Below are positions 8,123-16,411 of a stretch of 64,000 nucleotides of DNA, in pieces. The DNA is from Methylomonas sp. ZR1 (GTDB lineage: Bacteria; Pseudomonadota; Gammaproteobacteria; Methylococcales; Methylomonadaceae). The translations under genes were made by a program, and so were the position numbers. The first letter of the stretch is position 1. The number at the start of each line of letters is the position of its first letter. The stretch is from contig NZ_RCST01000001.1 of the NCBI RefSeq assembly GCF_013141865.1, positions 4,650,001 through 4,714,000 on the forward strand, read 5' to 3'. The notes beneath the pieces were generated by a model. The model saw only the letters and a list, made by a program, of their open reading frames with translations. It was not told where the DNA came from and ran no database searches.

Positions 8123-8895
8123 ACTTCGGCGAAGACGAGCTGCTGCGGTATGTTGCTTCGTTTGTCTGGCCATTCTTTCGCATCAGTTCCATGTTCATCA
8201 CCGTGCCGGTTTTTAGCGTGAAAGCGGTGCCGGCCAAAGTAAGATTGATCGCCAGCCTATTGATTACCTGGGTCATTATGCCAACTTTGCCGGCGATGCC
8301 GGATATTGAAATATTTGGCTACCAAGGGTTTATGGTAGCGGTACAGCAAGTCGCCTTGGGGCTGACCACAGGCTTCATCCTGCAAATGGTGTTTTCCATC
8401 ATGTTGTTTGCCGGACAGACTATCGCTTACAGCATGGGCCTGGGCTTTGCCTCCATGGTCGATCCGGCAACCGGTGTGCAGGTGCCGGTGATCGCCCAAC
8501 TATTTGTGATTAGCGGCAGCTTGTTGTTTTTAGCGGTGGATGGCCATTTATTGCTGATCGAGATGTTGGCGCAAAGCTTCCATACATTACCGGTCGGCAG
8601 TATGGGTATGGATAAGAGCGATGTGTGGCGAGTAATCAGTTGGAGCAGTCTGATATTTGCTGACGGTCTGCTACTGGCTATGCCGGTGATGGCGACCTTG
8701 TTATTCGTCAACATCAGCTTCGGTGTGGCGTCAAAAGCCGCGCCGCAGCTACAGATATTCGGCGTCGGCTTCCCTATCACCATCATGCTGGGTATGGGCT
8801 TAATCTGGATTGGCCTGCCGACCATGCTGGAAGGTTTTAGCGATATGCTGCACAACGGCTTCGCGCTGGTCCATGCATTATTGAGGTTGCAATAA
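8119..8895 (+). CDS. fliR: Flagellar export gate protein FliR
   Basis: FliR completes the helical core of the export gate. The start at 8119 (ATGA overlap with fliQ) gives the usual 258 residues with about six membrane helices. The frame stays open far upstream, inside fliP and fliQ, but that part is a shadow. Typical FliR segments include FSIMLFAGQTIAYSMGLGFA and SMVDPATGVQVP. flhB begins immediately after the TAA. Confidence 0.96.
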   Translation: MNFGEDELLRYVASFVWPFFRISSMFITVPVFSVKAVPAKVRLIASLLITWVIMPTLPAMPDIEIFGYQGFMVAVQQVALGLTTGFILQMVFSIMLFAGQTIAYSMGLGFASMVDPATGVQVPVIAQLFVISGSLLFLAVDGHLLLIEMLAQSFHTLPVGSMGMDKSDVWRVISWSSLIFADGLLLAMPVMATLLFVNISFGVASKAAPQLQIFGVGFPITIMLGMGLIWIGLPTMLEGFSDMLHNGFALVHALLRLQ

Positions 8896-10023
8896 ATGGC
8901 GGAAGATTCCGGTCAAGATAAAACCGAAGACCCCACCGGCAAGCGACTTAGCGAGTCGCGTAAAAAAGGCCAGATTCCCCGTTCCAAGGAACTCAACACT
9001 TTTGTAACGTTGATTACCAGTTCGGCGCTGTTTTTCTATTTCGGGCAAGGCATGTGGCGCAGTATGCTGGAGATGATGAAGCATCCCTTGCAGTTGTCGC
9101 GGGAGGCTGTGTTCGATCCGGCGACTCCGCTGATTTATCTGAAGGTAGCGTTTGCCGAAGGTTTGTGGGTGATCCTGCCGTTTTTGGTGGTATTGGTGGT
9201 TGCCGATTTGGCGGCGGCGATGATGTTGGGTGGATGGAACTTTACCAGCGAAGCCTTCGAAATGAAGTTTTCCAAGCTCAATCCGCTGACTGGGATAAAA
9301 AAAATCATCGGAATTCAAGGCTTGGTCGAATTGGTCAAGGCCATCATCAAAACCATACTGGTTGCGATTGTCTCCTGGAATTTATTCAAACTGTACTTCG
9401 ACGATTTCATGGGCTTGAGCCGCTTGCCGCTCGATCAAGCCATCCATCATGTCGGCGATATTATTTCCTTCTGTTTGGTGATTTTGAGCGCTACCTTCTT
9501 ATTGTTGGTGATGCTGGATGCGCCCTATCAGTTGTGGAATCACCAGCGCCAACTGAAAATGACCAAGCAGGAAGTTCGGGACGAGGCCAAGGATCAAGAG
9601 GGTAATCCGGAAGTTAAAGGCAAAATCCGCAGGATGCAGATGGAGGCCGCGCAGCGGCGGATGATGGACGCGGTGCCTAGTGCCGACGTCATCGTCACCA
9701 ATCCTACTCATTTCGCGGTAGCCTTAAAATACGATCAGAACGGCAATGGCGCACCTTTGCTGGTTGCCAAAGGTACCGATTTAGTTGCCGCGCAGATTCG
9801 TCAGCTGGCCATGGCCTCGCAAGTACCCTTGGTGGCAGCGCCGTCGCTGGCCAGGGCTTTATACTATTCCACAGACCTGAATCAGGAAATACCGCGCGGC
9901 TTATTCTTAGCCGTCGCTCAAGTATTGGCCTATGTTTTTCAATTACGGGCTTCGACGCAATACGGCTGGAACAAACCGGTTCCGCCTACCGATGTGCAAG
10001 TACCCGACGACTTTAAGCAATAG
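8896..10023 (+). CDS. flhB: Flagellar export switch protein FlhB
   Basis: FlhB switches export specificity from rod/hook to filament proteins after self-cleavage. The 375 residues have the N-terminal motif EDPTGKRLSESRKKGQIPRS, four transmembrane helices, a basic linker, and the autocleavage site NPTH (VIVTNPTHFAVALKYD, about residue 272). The length is normal and the chain is complete. Confidence 0.97.
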   Translation: MAEDSGQDKTEDPTGKRLSESRKKGQIPRSKELNTFVTLITSSALFFYFGQGMWRSMLEMMKHPLQLSREAVFDPATPLIYLKVAFAEGLWVILPFLVVLVVADLAAAMMLGGWNFTSEAFEMKFSKLNPLTGIKKIIGIQGLVELVKAIIKTILVAIVSWNLFKLYFDDFMGLSRLPLDQAIHHVGDIISFCLVILSATFLLLVMLDAPYQLWNHQRQLKMTKQEVRDEAKDQEGNPEVKGKIRRMQMEAAQRRMMDAVPSADVIVTNPTHFAVALKYDQNGNGAPLLVAKGTDLVAAQIRQLAMASQVPLVAAPSLARALYYSTDLNQEIPRGLFLAVAQVLAYVFQLRASTQYGWNKPVPPTDVQVPDDFKQ

Positions 10024-10042
10024 CCCGGTATCGAGCTGAATT

Positions 10043-12148
10043 ATGGATTTTACGAAAATACTCAACTCACTTAAGGCGCTGACCGGCTTGGGCTTGGGCG
10101 CGCCACTATTGATCGTGATGTTGCTGGCATTGTTGATTTTGCCGCTGCCGCCGTTTGTGCTGGATCTGTTTTTTACCTTCAATATCGCGTTTTCGCTGAT
10201 CATCTTGTTGGTGGTGATTTACACCCTCAAGCCGCTGGAGTTTGCCTCATTTCCTACCGTCATTCTGGTCGCAACCTTGTTGCGGCTATCCCTGAACGTG
10301 GCGTCCACCCGGGTCGTATTGATTCGCGGACATGAGGGCGGAGATGCCGCCGGCAAAGTCATCGAAGCCTTCGGTTCGTTCGTCATCGGCGGCAATTTCG
10401 CGGTCGGTATCGTGGTGTTTGCGATTTTGGTGGTCATTAATTTTATGGTGGTCACCAAAGGTGCCGGACGGGTCGCGGAAGTGAGCGCCCGTTTTACCTT
10501 GGATGCGATGCCGGGTAAGCAGATGGCTATCGACGCCGATTTGAATTCGGGGTTGATCAATCAGGATGAAGCGCGTGCCCGCCGCGAAGAAGTGGCCGCC
10601 GAAGCCGATTTCTACGGTTCCATGGATGGTGCCAGTAAATTCGTGCGGGGTGACGCGGTAGCCGGCATCATCATTCTGTTCGTGAATATGATAGGCGGCT
10701 TGGCGATAGGCGTGGGCCAACACGGCATGAGCTTTGCCGACGCCGCCAATATTTATGTGTTGCTGACCATCGGTGACGGTTTGGTGGCGCAGATTCCATC
10801 GCTGTTGTTGTCGGTGGCCGCGGCGATGGTGGTGACGCGGGTTCGCGGCAGCAAGCAGGATATTGGTAAACAGTTAAGTTCACAGCTGTTCGAAGATCCG
10901 CGCACGCTGCTGGTGACGGCGGCGGTGATGGGTATCCTGGGTATCATTCCCGGCATGCCGAATCTGGTGTTTATCCTGTTAGCGCTGACATTGGTCGGTG
11001 GCGCTTATTTGATCGACAGACGCCGTAAGTTGGAGGAAGAAAAAGCCCTGGAAATGGAACGTATCGTTTCGCCGCAGCAACTGGCCAAAACCGAGATCAA
11101 GGAATTGGGCTGGGACGATGTGATGCCGGTCGATGCCATTGGTCTGGAGGTGGGGTATCGCTTGATTCCGCTAGTGGATAGAAATCAGGGCGGCCAATTG
11201 ATGATGCGCATCAAAGGTGTGCGCAAGAAGTTATCGCAAGAACTGGGCTTTCTGATTCCGTCGGTGCATATCCGGGATAACCTGGATTTGTCGCCTACCG
11301 AATACCGCATTTCCTTGATGGGCGTGAGCGTTGGCGAGGCCAATATCATGCCCGAGAAAGAAATGGCGATTAATCCCGGTCGGGTGTTCGGTACTTTGCA
11401 AGGCGCGCCTTGTAAGGATCCGGCGTTTGGTTTGGATGCGATCTGGATCGACGCCAATCAAAAAGACCAAGCGCAAACTTTGGGTTATACGGTCGTCGAT
11501 CCCAGCACCGTGGTGGCCACGCATCTCAGTCATATTTTGCAAAGTAATGCGCATGAATTGTTCGGTTACGAGGAGGCGCAGCAGTTGCTGGATAATTTGT
11601 CCAAAGTGGCACCGAAGCTGGTCGAGGATCTGGTGCCGAAAACCTTGCCCTTGGGTATTTTGGTCAAGGTTCTGCAAAATCTGCTGCAAGAGCGGGTTTC
11701 AATTCGCGATTTACGAACCATCGCCGAAACTTTGGCGGAGTACGGGGTGAAGAGTCAAGATCCGGACATCTTGACCTCGGCGGTACGGGCGGCCTTGGGG
11801 CGCTCAATTGTCCATGAAATCAATGGTGTACAGACGGAAATCCCGGTTATTACCCTCGATCCAGGATTGGAACAGATATTGCATAGGTCATTGCAGACGG
11901 CGGGCGAAGGTGGTGCAGGTTTAGAGCCTGGCTTGGCCGAGCAGATGCACAAATCCCTTGAGGAAAGTGCGCAAAGGATGGAAATGGAAGGACAAACCGC
12001 AGTGTTGTTGGTGTCTTCTTATATTCGTCCTTGGTTGGCTCGCTTCGTTCGTCATTCGATATCCGGCTTACATGTGCTGGCCTATAATGAAATCCCGCAA
12101 GATCGGCAGATCAGGGTGGTTTCCACAGTGGGACAGCGGGGACAATAA
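10043..12148 (+). CDS. flhA: Flagellar export protein FlhA
   Basis: FlhA is the large export-gate subunit. Its ring-forming cytosolic domain docks chaperone-substrate complexes. The 701 residues contain about eight N-terminal membrane helices, the conserved cytosolic FHIPEP loop region (SARFTLDAMPGKQMAIDADLN, where FTLDAMPG is diagnostic), and a long C-terminal soluble domain (about 355-701). It lies 19 nt after flhB, and flhF follows 15 nt later. Confidence 0.97.
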   Translation: MDFTKILNSLKALTGLGLGAPLLIVMLLALLILPLPPFVLDLFFTFNIAFSLIILLVVIYTLKPLEFASFPTVILVATLLRLSLNVASTRVVLIRGHEGGDAAGKVIEAFGSFVIGGNFAVGIVVFAILVVINFMVVTKGAGRVAEVSARFTLDAMPGKQMAIDADLNSGLINQDEARARREEVAAEADFYGSMDGASKFVRGDAVAGIIILFVNMIGGLAIGVGQHGMSFADAANIYVLLTIGDGLVAQIPSLLLSVAAAMVVTRVRGSKQDIGKQLSSQLFEDPRTLLVTAAVMGILGIIPGMPNLVFILLALTLVGGAYLIDRRRKLEEEKALEMERIVSPQQLAKTEIKELGWDDVMPVDAIGLEVGYRLIPLVDRNQGGQLMMRIKGVRKKLSQELGFLIPSVHIRDNLDLSPTEYRISLMGVSVGEANIMPEKEMAINPGRVFGTLQGAPCKDPAFGLDAIWIDANQKDQAQTLGYTVVDPSTVVATHLSHILQSNAHELFGYEEAQQLLDNLSKVAPKLVEDLVPKTLPLGILVKVLQNLLQERVSIRDLRTIAETLAEYGVKSQDPDILTSAVRAALGRSIVHEINGVQTEIPVITLDPGLEQILHRSLQTAGEGGAGLEPGLAEQMHKSLEESAQRMEMEGQTAVLLVSSYIRPWLARFVRHSISGLHVLAYNEIPQDRQIRVVSTVGQRGQ

Positions 12149-12163
12149 AACAGAGGTTGCGCG

Positions 12164-13579
12164 ATGAAAATTAAACGCTTTTTTGCAGCAGACATACGGC
12201 AGGCCATGCGCATGGTCAAAGAAGAATTGGGCGCCGATGCAGTGATTATGTCCAACCGTTCTGTGGATGGCGGCGTGGAAATCGTGGCGGCCCGCGACTT
12301 TGACGAACAGGTCATTCATAAAAATCTCAAGCAACGCGAAGACGAAAAATCGCCGCCCAATGAAGTTAAAAAAGTCGATTTGCCTGATCTGGAAGTCGAA
12401 AAAAAATCGTTGCATGTTTTAAGCAGCGCCAGAAAACGCGGCGCGGAAGGCAGCATTCCGGAAAATCCGATTCGTCGCAACCTGGATCAATACGTCGGTT
12501 ATGCCGAAAAATTGCAGGTTGGGCATAACAACGCGCAGAAAATCGCCGAAAAAGTTCGCCAAGTTGAAAAAACTGAAAAACCAGCCTGGGCAAGTGCCGA
12601 TCCCAAAATCAAACCGTTGACCGAGCCACGGCCGGTGCAATCGCACAACGGCGATAAATTCCTCGACGAAATGCGTGCGGAAATGAAAGAACTGCGGACG
12701 ATGTTGGACAGCAAACTGTCGAATATCGTCATGCAAATGCCGCAACACGGGCTACCTTTACACGATGATTTGCGCGATCGGATGTTGGAGTGTGGTTTCT
12801 CGAAAAATCTGGCGGGCAAGATAGCCAACCGGCTGGGTAGCCACAAGCAATTCGATTTGGCCATCGGCAAAGCTCAAGAAATGTTGGCCAGACTGGTGCC
12901 GATAGCCGACGACAACTTGTTGGATCAAGGCGGTATCGCCGCGTTGGTTGGCTCCACCGGGGTCGGTAAAACCACGACAGTCGCTAAATTGGCCGCGCAG
13001 TTTATTTTAAAACACGGCTCCCGGCAGATTGCGCTGATTACTACCGACAATTATCGGATAGGCGCGCACGAGCAAATCAATACTTACGGCAGAATTTTGG
13101 ATGTACCGGTTAGAGTGGCTGGGGATGCGGAAGAGTTGCGCAGGCATATCAATAGTTTTTCCGATAAACGCCTGATTTTGATCGACACCGCCGGCATGAG
13201 TCAGCGCGATATGCGTTTGGCCGAGCAGCTGAAAACCTTGCAACACGGCGATTTGCCTATACGCTCTTATCTGGTGATGTCCGCCACCACGCAATACAAA
13301 GCAATGCTGGAAATTATGGATGCGTTCCGAATACTCGAACCACAAGCGACTATACTAACCAAGTTTGATGAGGCAGTTAGCAAAGGTACCGCGTTGTCGG
13401 CGATTATCGAGCGGCGTATGCCATTGTCATTTATCACTGACGGTCAGCAGGTTCCGGAAGATATTTACTTGCCCGATGCCGATGCTTTGATTCGGCAGTG
13501 TATGGAAAGTGTCGATCAGGACCATGGCTATGGCGACGATGTGAATGTTGAAGACTGGCTGGCGGAAAGCCATGCATAA
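12164..13579 (+). CDS. flhF: Flagellar GTPase FlhF (polar placement)
   Basis: FlhF is an SRP-type GTPase that sets the polar site of flagellar assembly. The 471 residues show the basic N-terminal B domain (MKIKRFFAADIRQAMRMVKEE pattern), a variable linker to about 160, and the NG domain with P-loop GSTGVGKTTTVAKLAA (near residue 264), DTAGMSQRD and TKFDEA. Its presence with FlhG implies a polar flagellum. Confidence 0.96.
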   Translation: MKIKRFFAADIRQAMRMVKEELGADAVIMSNRSVDGGVEIVAARDFDEQVIHKNLKQREDEKSPPNEVKKVDLPDLEVEKKSLHVLSSARKRGAEGSIPENPIRRNLDQYVGYAEKLQVGHNNAQKIAEKVRQVEKTEKPAWASADPKIKPLTEPRPVQSHNGDKFLDEMRAEMKELRTMLDSKLSNIVMQMPQHGLPLHDDLRDRMLECGFSKNLAGKIANRLGSHKQFDLAIGKAQEMLARLVPIADDNLLDQGGIAALVGSTGVGKTTTVAKLAAQFILKHGSRQIALITTDNYRIGAHEQINTYGRILDVPVRVAGDAEELRRHINSFSDKRLILIDTAGMSQRDMRLAEQLKTLQHGDLPIRSYLVMSATTQYKAMLEIMDAFRILEPQATILTKFDEAVSKGTALSAIIERRMPLSFITDGQQVPEDIYLPDADALIRQCMESVDQDHGYGDDVNVEDWLAESHA

Positions 13580-14444
13580 GTCATTCGATCAGGCAGCTGG
13601 AATTAGACAAATGAGACATATGAAACCGGTGCGAGTAATCGCGGTAACAAGTGGCAAGGGCGGGGTTGGCAAAACCAACCTTTCCGTGAATATCGGCGTG
13701 GCGCTGTCTAAAATGGGTAGGCGGGTGGCTATACTCGATGCCGATATGGGCTTGGCTAATGTCGATATTTTGCTGGGCATGTTTCCCGAATTCAATTTGT
13801 CGCATGTATTGAGCGGCGAAAAAAGCTTGAAGGACATCATGATGACCGGGCCCGCCGGGCTGAAAATTATTCCGGCTTCGTCAGGCATACAGCGGATGTC
13901 CGATTTATCGAGTATCGAGCAAGCTGGCGTCATTCGGGCCTTTAGCGAAATCGACCGAGAGTTGGATGTGTTGATCGTCGATACCGCTGCCGGTATTTCG
14001 GCAAGTGTGGTGAACTTTGCTCGCGCCTGCCAGGAAATCATCGTGGTGGTTTGTGACGAACCCACCTCGTTGGCTGATGCTTATGCGTATATCAAGCTGT
14101 TGAACAGAGATTACGGGTTGAACAGCTTTCATATCATTACGAATATGGTGCAGTCGGCTGAGCATGGCCAGGCTTTGTTCAATAAGCTGAGTAAAGTGAC
14201 GGACCGTTATTTGGATGTGGCCTTGCAGTTTGTCGGCGCAGTGCCGCAAGATGAATATTTGAAAAAATCCGTGCAAAAACAAACCCCGGTGGTAGAGGCA
14301 TTTCCGCAAAGTAAAGCGGCACTGGCGATCAAGAATTTGGCGCGGAAAATCGACAGCTGGCCGATCAAGCCCAAAGCGGGCGGCTACCTGGAGTTTTTTG
14401 TCGAACGGATGATTCAGTACAGCGCGAAAGAGGATGTTGCATGA
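13572..14444 (+). CDS. flhG: FlhG/FleN, MinD-like ATPase controlling flagellar number
   Basis: FlhG is a ParA/MinD ATPase that restrains FlhF and, in Pseudomonas and Vibrio, the master activator FleQ, so that only one flagellum forms. ATG 13572 overlaps the end of flhF and gives 290 residues. The deviant Walker A KGGVGKTN lies near residue 30, with DADMGLANVD after it and a C-terminal region that includes a membrane-targeting type helix (EFFVERMIQYS). The frame is open 27 nt further upstream, but that lies inside flhF. Confidence 0.95.
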   Translation: MHKSFDQAAGIRQMRHMKPVRVIAVTSGKGGVGKTNLSVNIGVALSKMGRRVAILDADMGLANVDILLGMFPEFNLSHVLSGEKSLKDIMMTGPAGLKIIPASSGIQRMSDLSSIEQAGVIRAFSEIDRELDVLIVDTAAGISASVVNFARACQEIIVVVCDEPTSLADAYAYIKLLNRDYGLNSFHIITNMVQSAEHGQALFNKLSKVTDRYLDVALQFVGAVPQDEYLKKSVQKQTPVVEAFPQSKAALAIKNLARKIDSWPIKPKAGGYLEFFVERMIQYSAKEDVA

Positions 14445-15187
14445 GTGGAGCGGCAATGTATGCTGCTGTGCAGGCTGGAAATGTTGATGCCTTAGTCATT
14501 CAACATGCGCCGCTGGTAAAACGCATTGCCTACCACTTAATGGGACGACTGCCCGATACGGTGCAGCTCGATGATTTGATTCAATCCGGCATGCTGGGCT
14601 TGCTGGAAGCGCTGAAACATTATGATGCTGGGCAGGGTGCTAGTTTCGATACCTATGCCGGCATCCGGATTCGCGGGGCTATGCTGGACGAATTGCGCCG
14701 TTCGGATTGGACGCCGCGTTCCGTGCATAAGAAAGCCCGGATGGTAGCGGAGGCGATACGCGAGGTTGAGAATCAACTGGGACGTGATGCCAAAGATACC
14801 GAAGTGGCCGGGCATATGGGTATCGACCTGACTGAATACCATCATATTTTGCAGGACGCGGTGTCTTGTAAGACCTTTAGCGTCGAAGAATTGGTGCAAG
14901 GCGAAGACAGTGTTATAGATGATGTGCACGGCAATCAGCAGCCGGAAGATGTGCTGATCCAACAGAATTTTCAAAAAGCCCTGGCCAAGGCCATCTCGGA
15001 ATTACCGGAACGGGAGCGCTTAGTCATATCGCTGTATTACGACGAAGAGCTGAATTTGCGTGAGATAGGCAAGGTGCTTGATGTCAGCGAATCGCGGGTT
15101 AGCCAAATTTGTAGTCAGGCGATGTTGCGCTTACGCGCTAGACTTGCGGATTGGGTGGAAGGGAAAGATAATGAAAAGTGCAGCTAA
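14441..15187 (+). CDS. fliA: Sigma factor FliA (sigma-28)
   Basis: FliA directs transcription of late flagellar and chemotaxis genes. The 248 residues contain sigma region 2 (LDDLIQSGMLGLLEAL, FDTYAGIRIRGAMLDELRRSDW), region 3 and the region-4 helix-turn-helix (LREIGKVLDVSESRVSQICSQ). The ATGA overlap with flhG indicates coupled translation. An 87-bp gap precedes cheY, the largest in the operon, and might hold an extra promoter; I could not find a convincing sigma-28 site in it. Confidence 0.96.
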   Translation: MSGAAMYAAVQAGNVDALVIQHAPLVKRIAYHLMGRLPDTVQLDDLIQSGMLGLLEALKHYDAGQGASFDTYAGIRIRGAMLDELRRSDWTPRSVHKKARMVAEAIREVENQLGRDAKDTEVAGHMGIDLTEYHHILQDAVSCKTFSVEELVQGEDSVIDDVHGNQQPEDVLIQQNFQKALAKAISELPERERLVISLYYDEELNLREIGKVLDVSESRVSQICSQAMLRLRARLADWVEGKDNEKCS

Positions 15188-15274
15188 TGTGTGGTTATTG
15201 CAGGAATTTTTCGCAATTATTGGTCACAATTTAGCGGTTTCTTAACAATAAAGTAATCTGGGTGGAGATTATCC

Positions 15275-15661
15275 TTGGATAAAAATATGCGTATTCTGGT
15301 TGTCGATGACTTTTCGACAATGCGGAGAATAGTAAAAAACCTGTTGAAAGATCTGGGTTTTACCAACACCGTGGAAGCGGACGACGGTAAAACAGCACTG
15401 CCTATTCTGGAAAAAGGCGGTATCGATTTTTTGATTACTGACTGGAATATGCCGGGCATGACCGGCATCGATTTATTGAAGGCCGTCAGGTCTACTCCCA
15501 GTTTGGCCAATCTGCCGGTGTTGATGGTCACAGCCGAAGCCAAGCGCGAGCAAATCATTATGGCTGCACAGGCCGGTGTAAATGGTTATGTCATCAAGCC
15601 TTTTACGGCTGCTACGCTTAAAGAGAAAATCGAAAAGATTTTTGAACGCATCGACGGCTGA
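15275..15661 (+). CDS. cheY: Chemotaxis response regulator CheY
   Basis: CheY is a single-domain receiver; its phosphorylated form binds FliM and changes rotation. TTG 15275 is preferred because GGTGGAG ends 7 nt upstream; ATG 15287 would give 124 residues but lies too far from that site. The 128 residues hold the acidic pair ([10 protein letters not shown]), the phospho-acceptor Asp in [15 protein letters not shown] and the lysine of VIKPFTAA. Confidence 0.95.
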   Translation: MDKNMRILVVDDFSTMRRIVKNLLKDLGFTNTVEADDGKTALPILEKGGIDFLITDWNMPGMTGIDLLKAVRSTPSLANLPVLMVTAEAKREQIIMAAQAGVNGYVIKPFTAATLKEKIEKIFERIDG

Positions 15662-15678
15662 AGCACAGGGAGATTACC

Positions 15679-16401
15679 ATGAATACTGACCTGCTGAGTT
15701 TGGCCCGAGATTTGGTCGCAGCATTAGAAAAGTGCGACGAAGCGGCTGCCGATGAAATTCTTGATCAAGTAGCTGGATTAAGAGAAACACAATTGTTTAA
15801 AGAAATTGGCCGCCTAACTCGCCAATTGCACGACACCATGGTGAGTTTTTCCGTCGACTCAAAAATAGCAGCCATGGCTGAGCACGATATACCGGATGCC
15901 AAGGAGCGTCTGCATTATGTGATCGCGATGACGGAGCAAGCCGCAGATCAAACCTTAACCGCCGTTGAAGAGTTATTGCCGGTATCGGATGAGCTAAACG
16001 GCCAGGTTAAACAATTGTCGGCGCAATGGAATCGCTTTTTGGATCGGGAAATGCCGTTCGACGAGTTTAAGGCCATGAGCGCCGATCTCAGTCAGTATTT
16101 TGAGCAGTCGCAAGTGTCTCTGGAGAAAATCCAGGCGGGTTTAAACGATATATTGATGGCTCAAGGGTTTCAAGATATTACCGGGCAGATTATCCGCCGG
16201 GTTATCGATTTGGTGCAGGATCTTGAAGGCAGCATGGTTAATCTGATCAAAATTTCCAGTCGCAAAATTACGCCAAGCAGTGGGGCCGCGTTGCAGCCCG
16301 AAGTGCCCGGGCCGGTTGTTCCCGGAGTAGATGACAGAGCCGGTGATGTGGCTACCAGTCAGGTCGATGTTGACGATTTACTGTCTAGTCTAGGTTTCTG
16401 A
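15679..16401 (+). CDS. cheZ: Chemotaxis phosphatase CheZ
   Basis: CheZ dephosphorylates CheY. The 240 residues are largely helical, with the long hairpin in the middle and the catalytic region QGFQDITGQIIRRV (the D and Q of DITGQ are the active-site residues). The C-terminus (DVDDLLSSLGF) is the CheY-binding tail typical of the family. It stands in the usual order between cheY and cheA. Confidence 0.95.
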   Translation: MNTDLLSLARDLVAALEKCDEAAADEILDQVAGLRETQLFKEIGRLTRQLHDTMVSFSVDSKIAAMAEHDIPDAKERLHYVIAMTEQAADQTLTAVEELLPVSDELNGQVKQLSAQWNRFLDREMPFDEFKAMSADLSQYFEQSQVSLEKIQAGLNDILMAQGFQDITGQIIRRVIDLVQDLEGSMVNLIKISSRKITPSSGAALQPEVPGPVVPGVDDRAGDVATSQVDVDDLLSSLGF

Positions 16402-16411
16402 GGAAAACAAC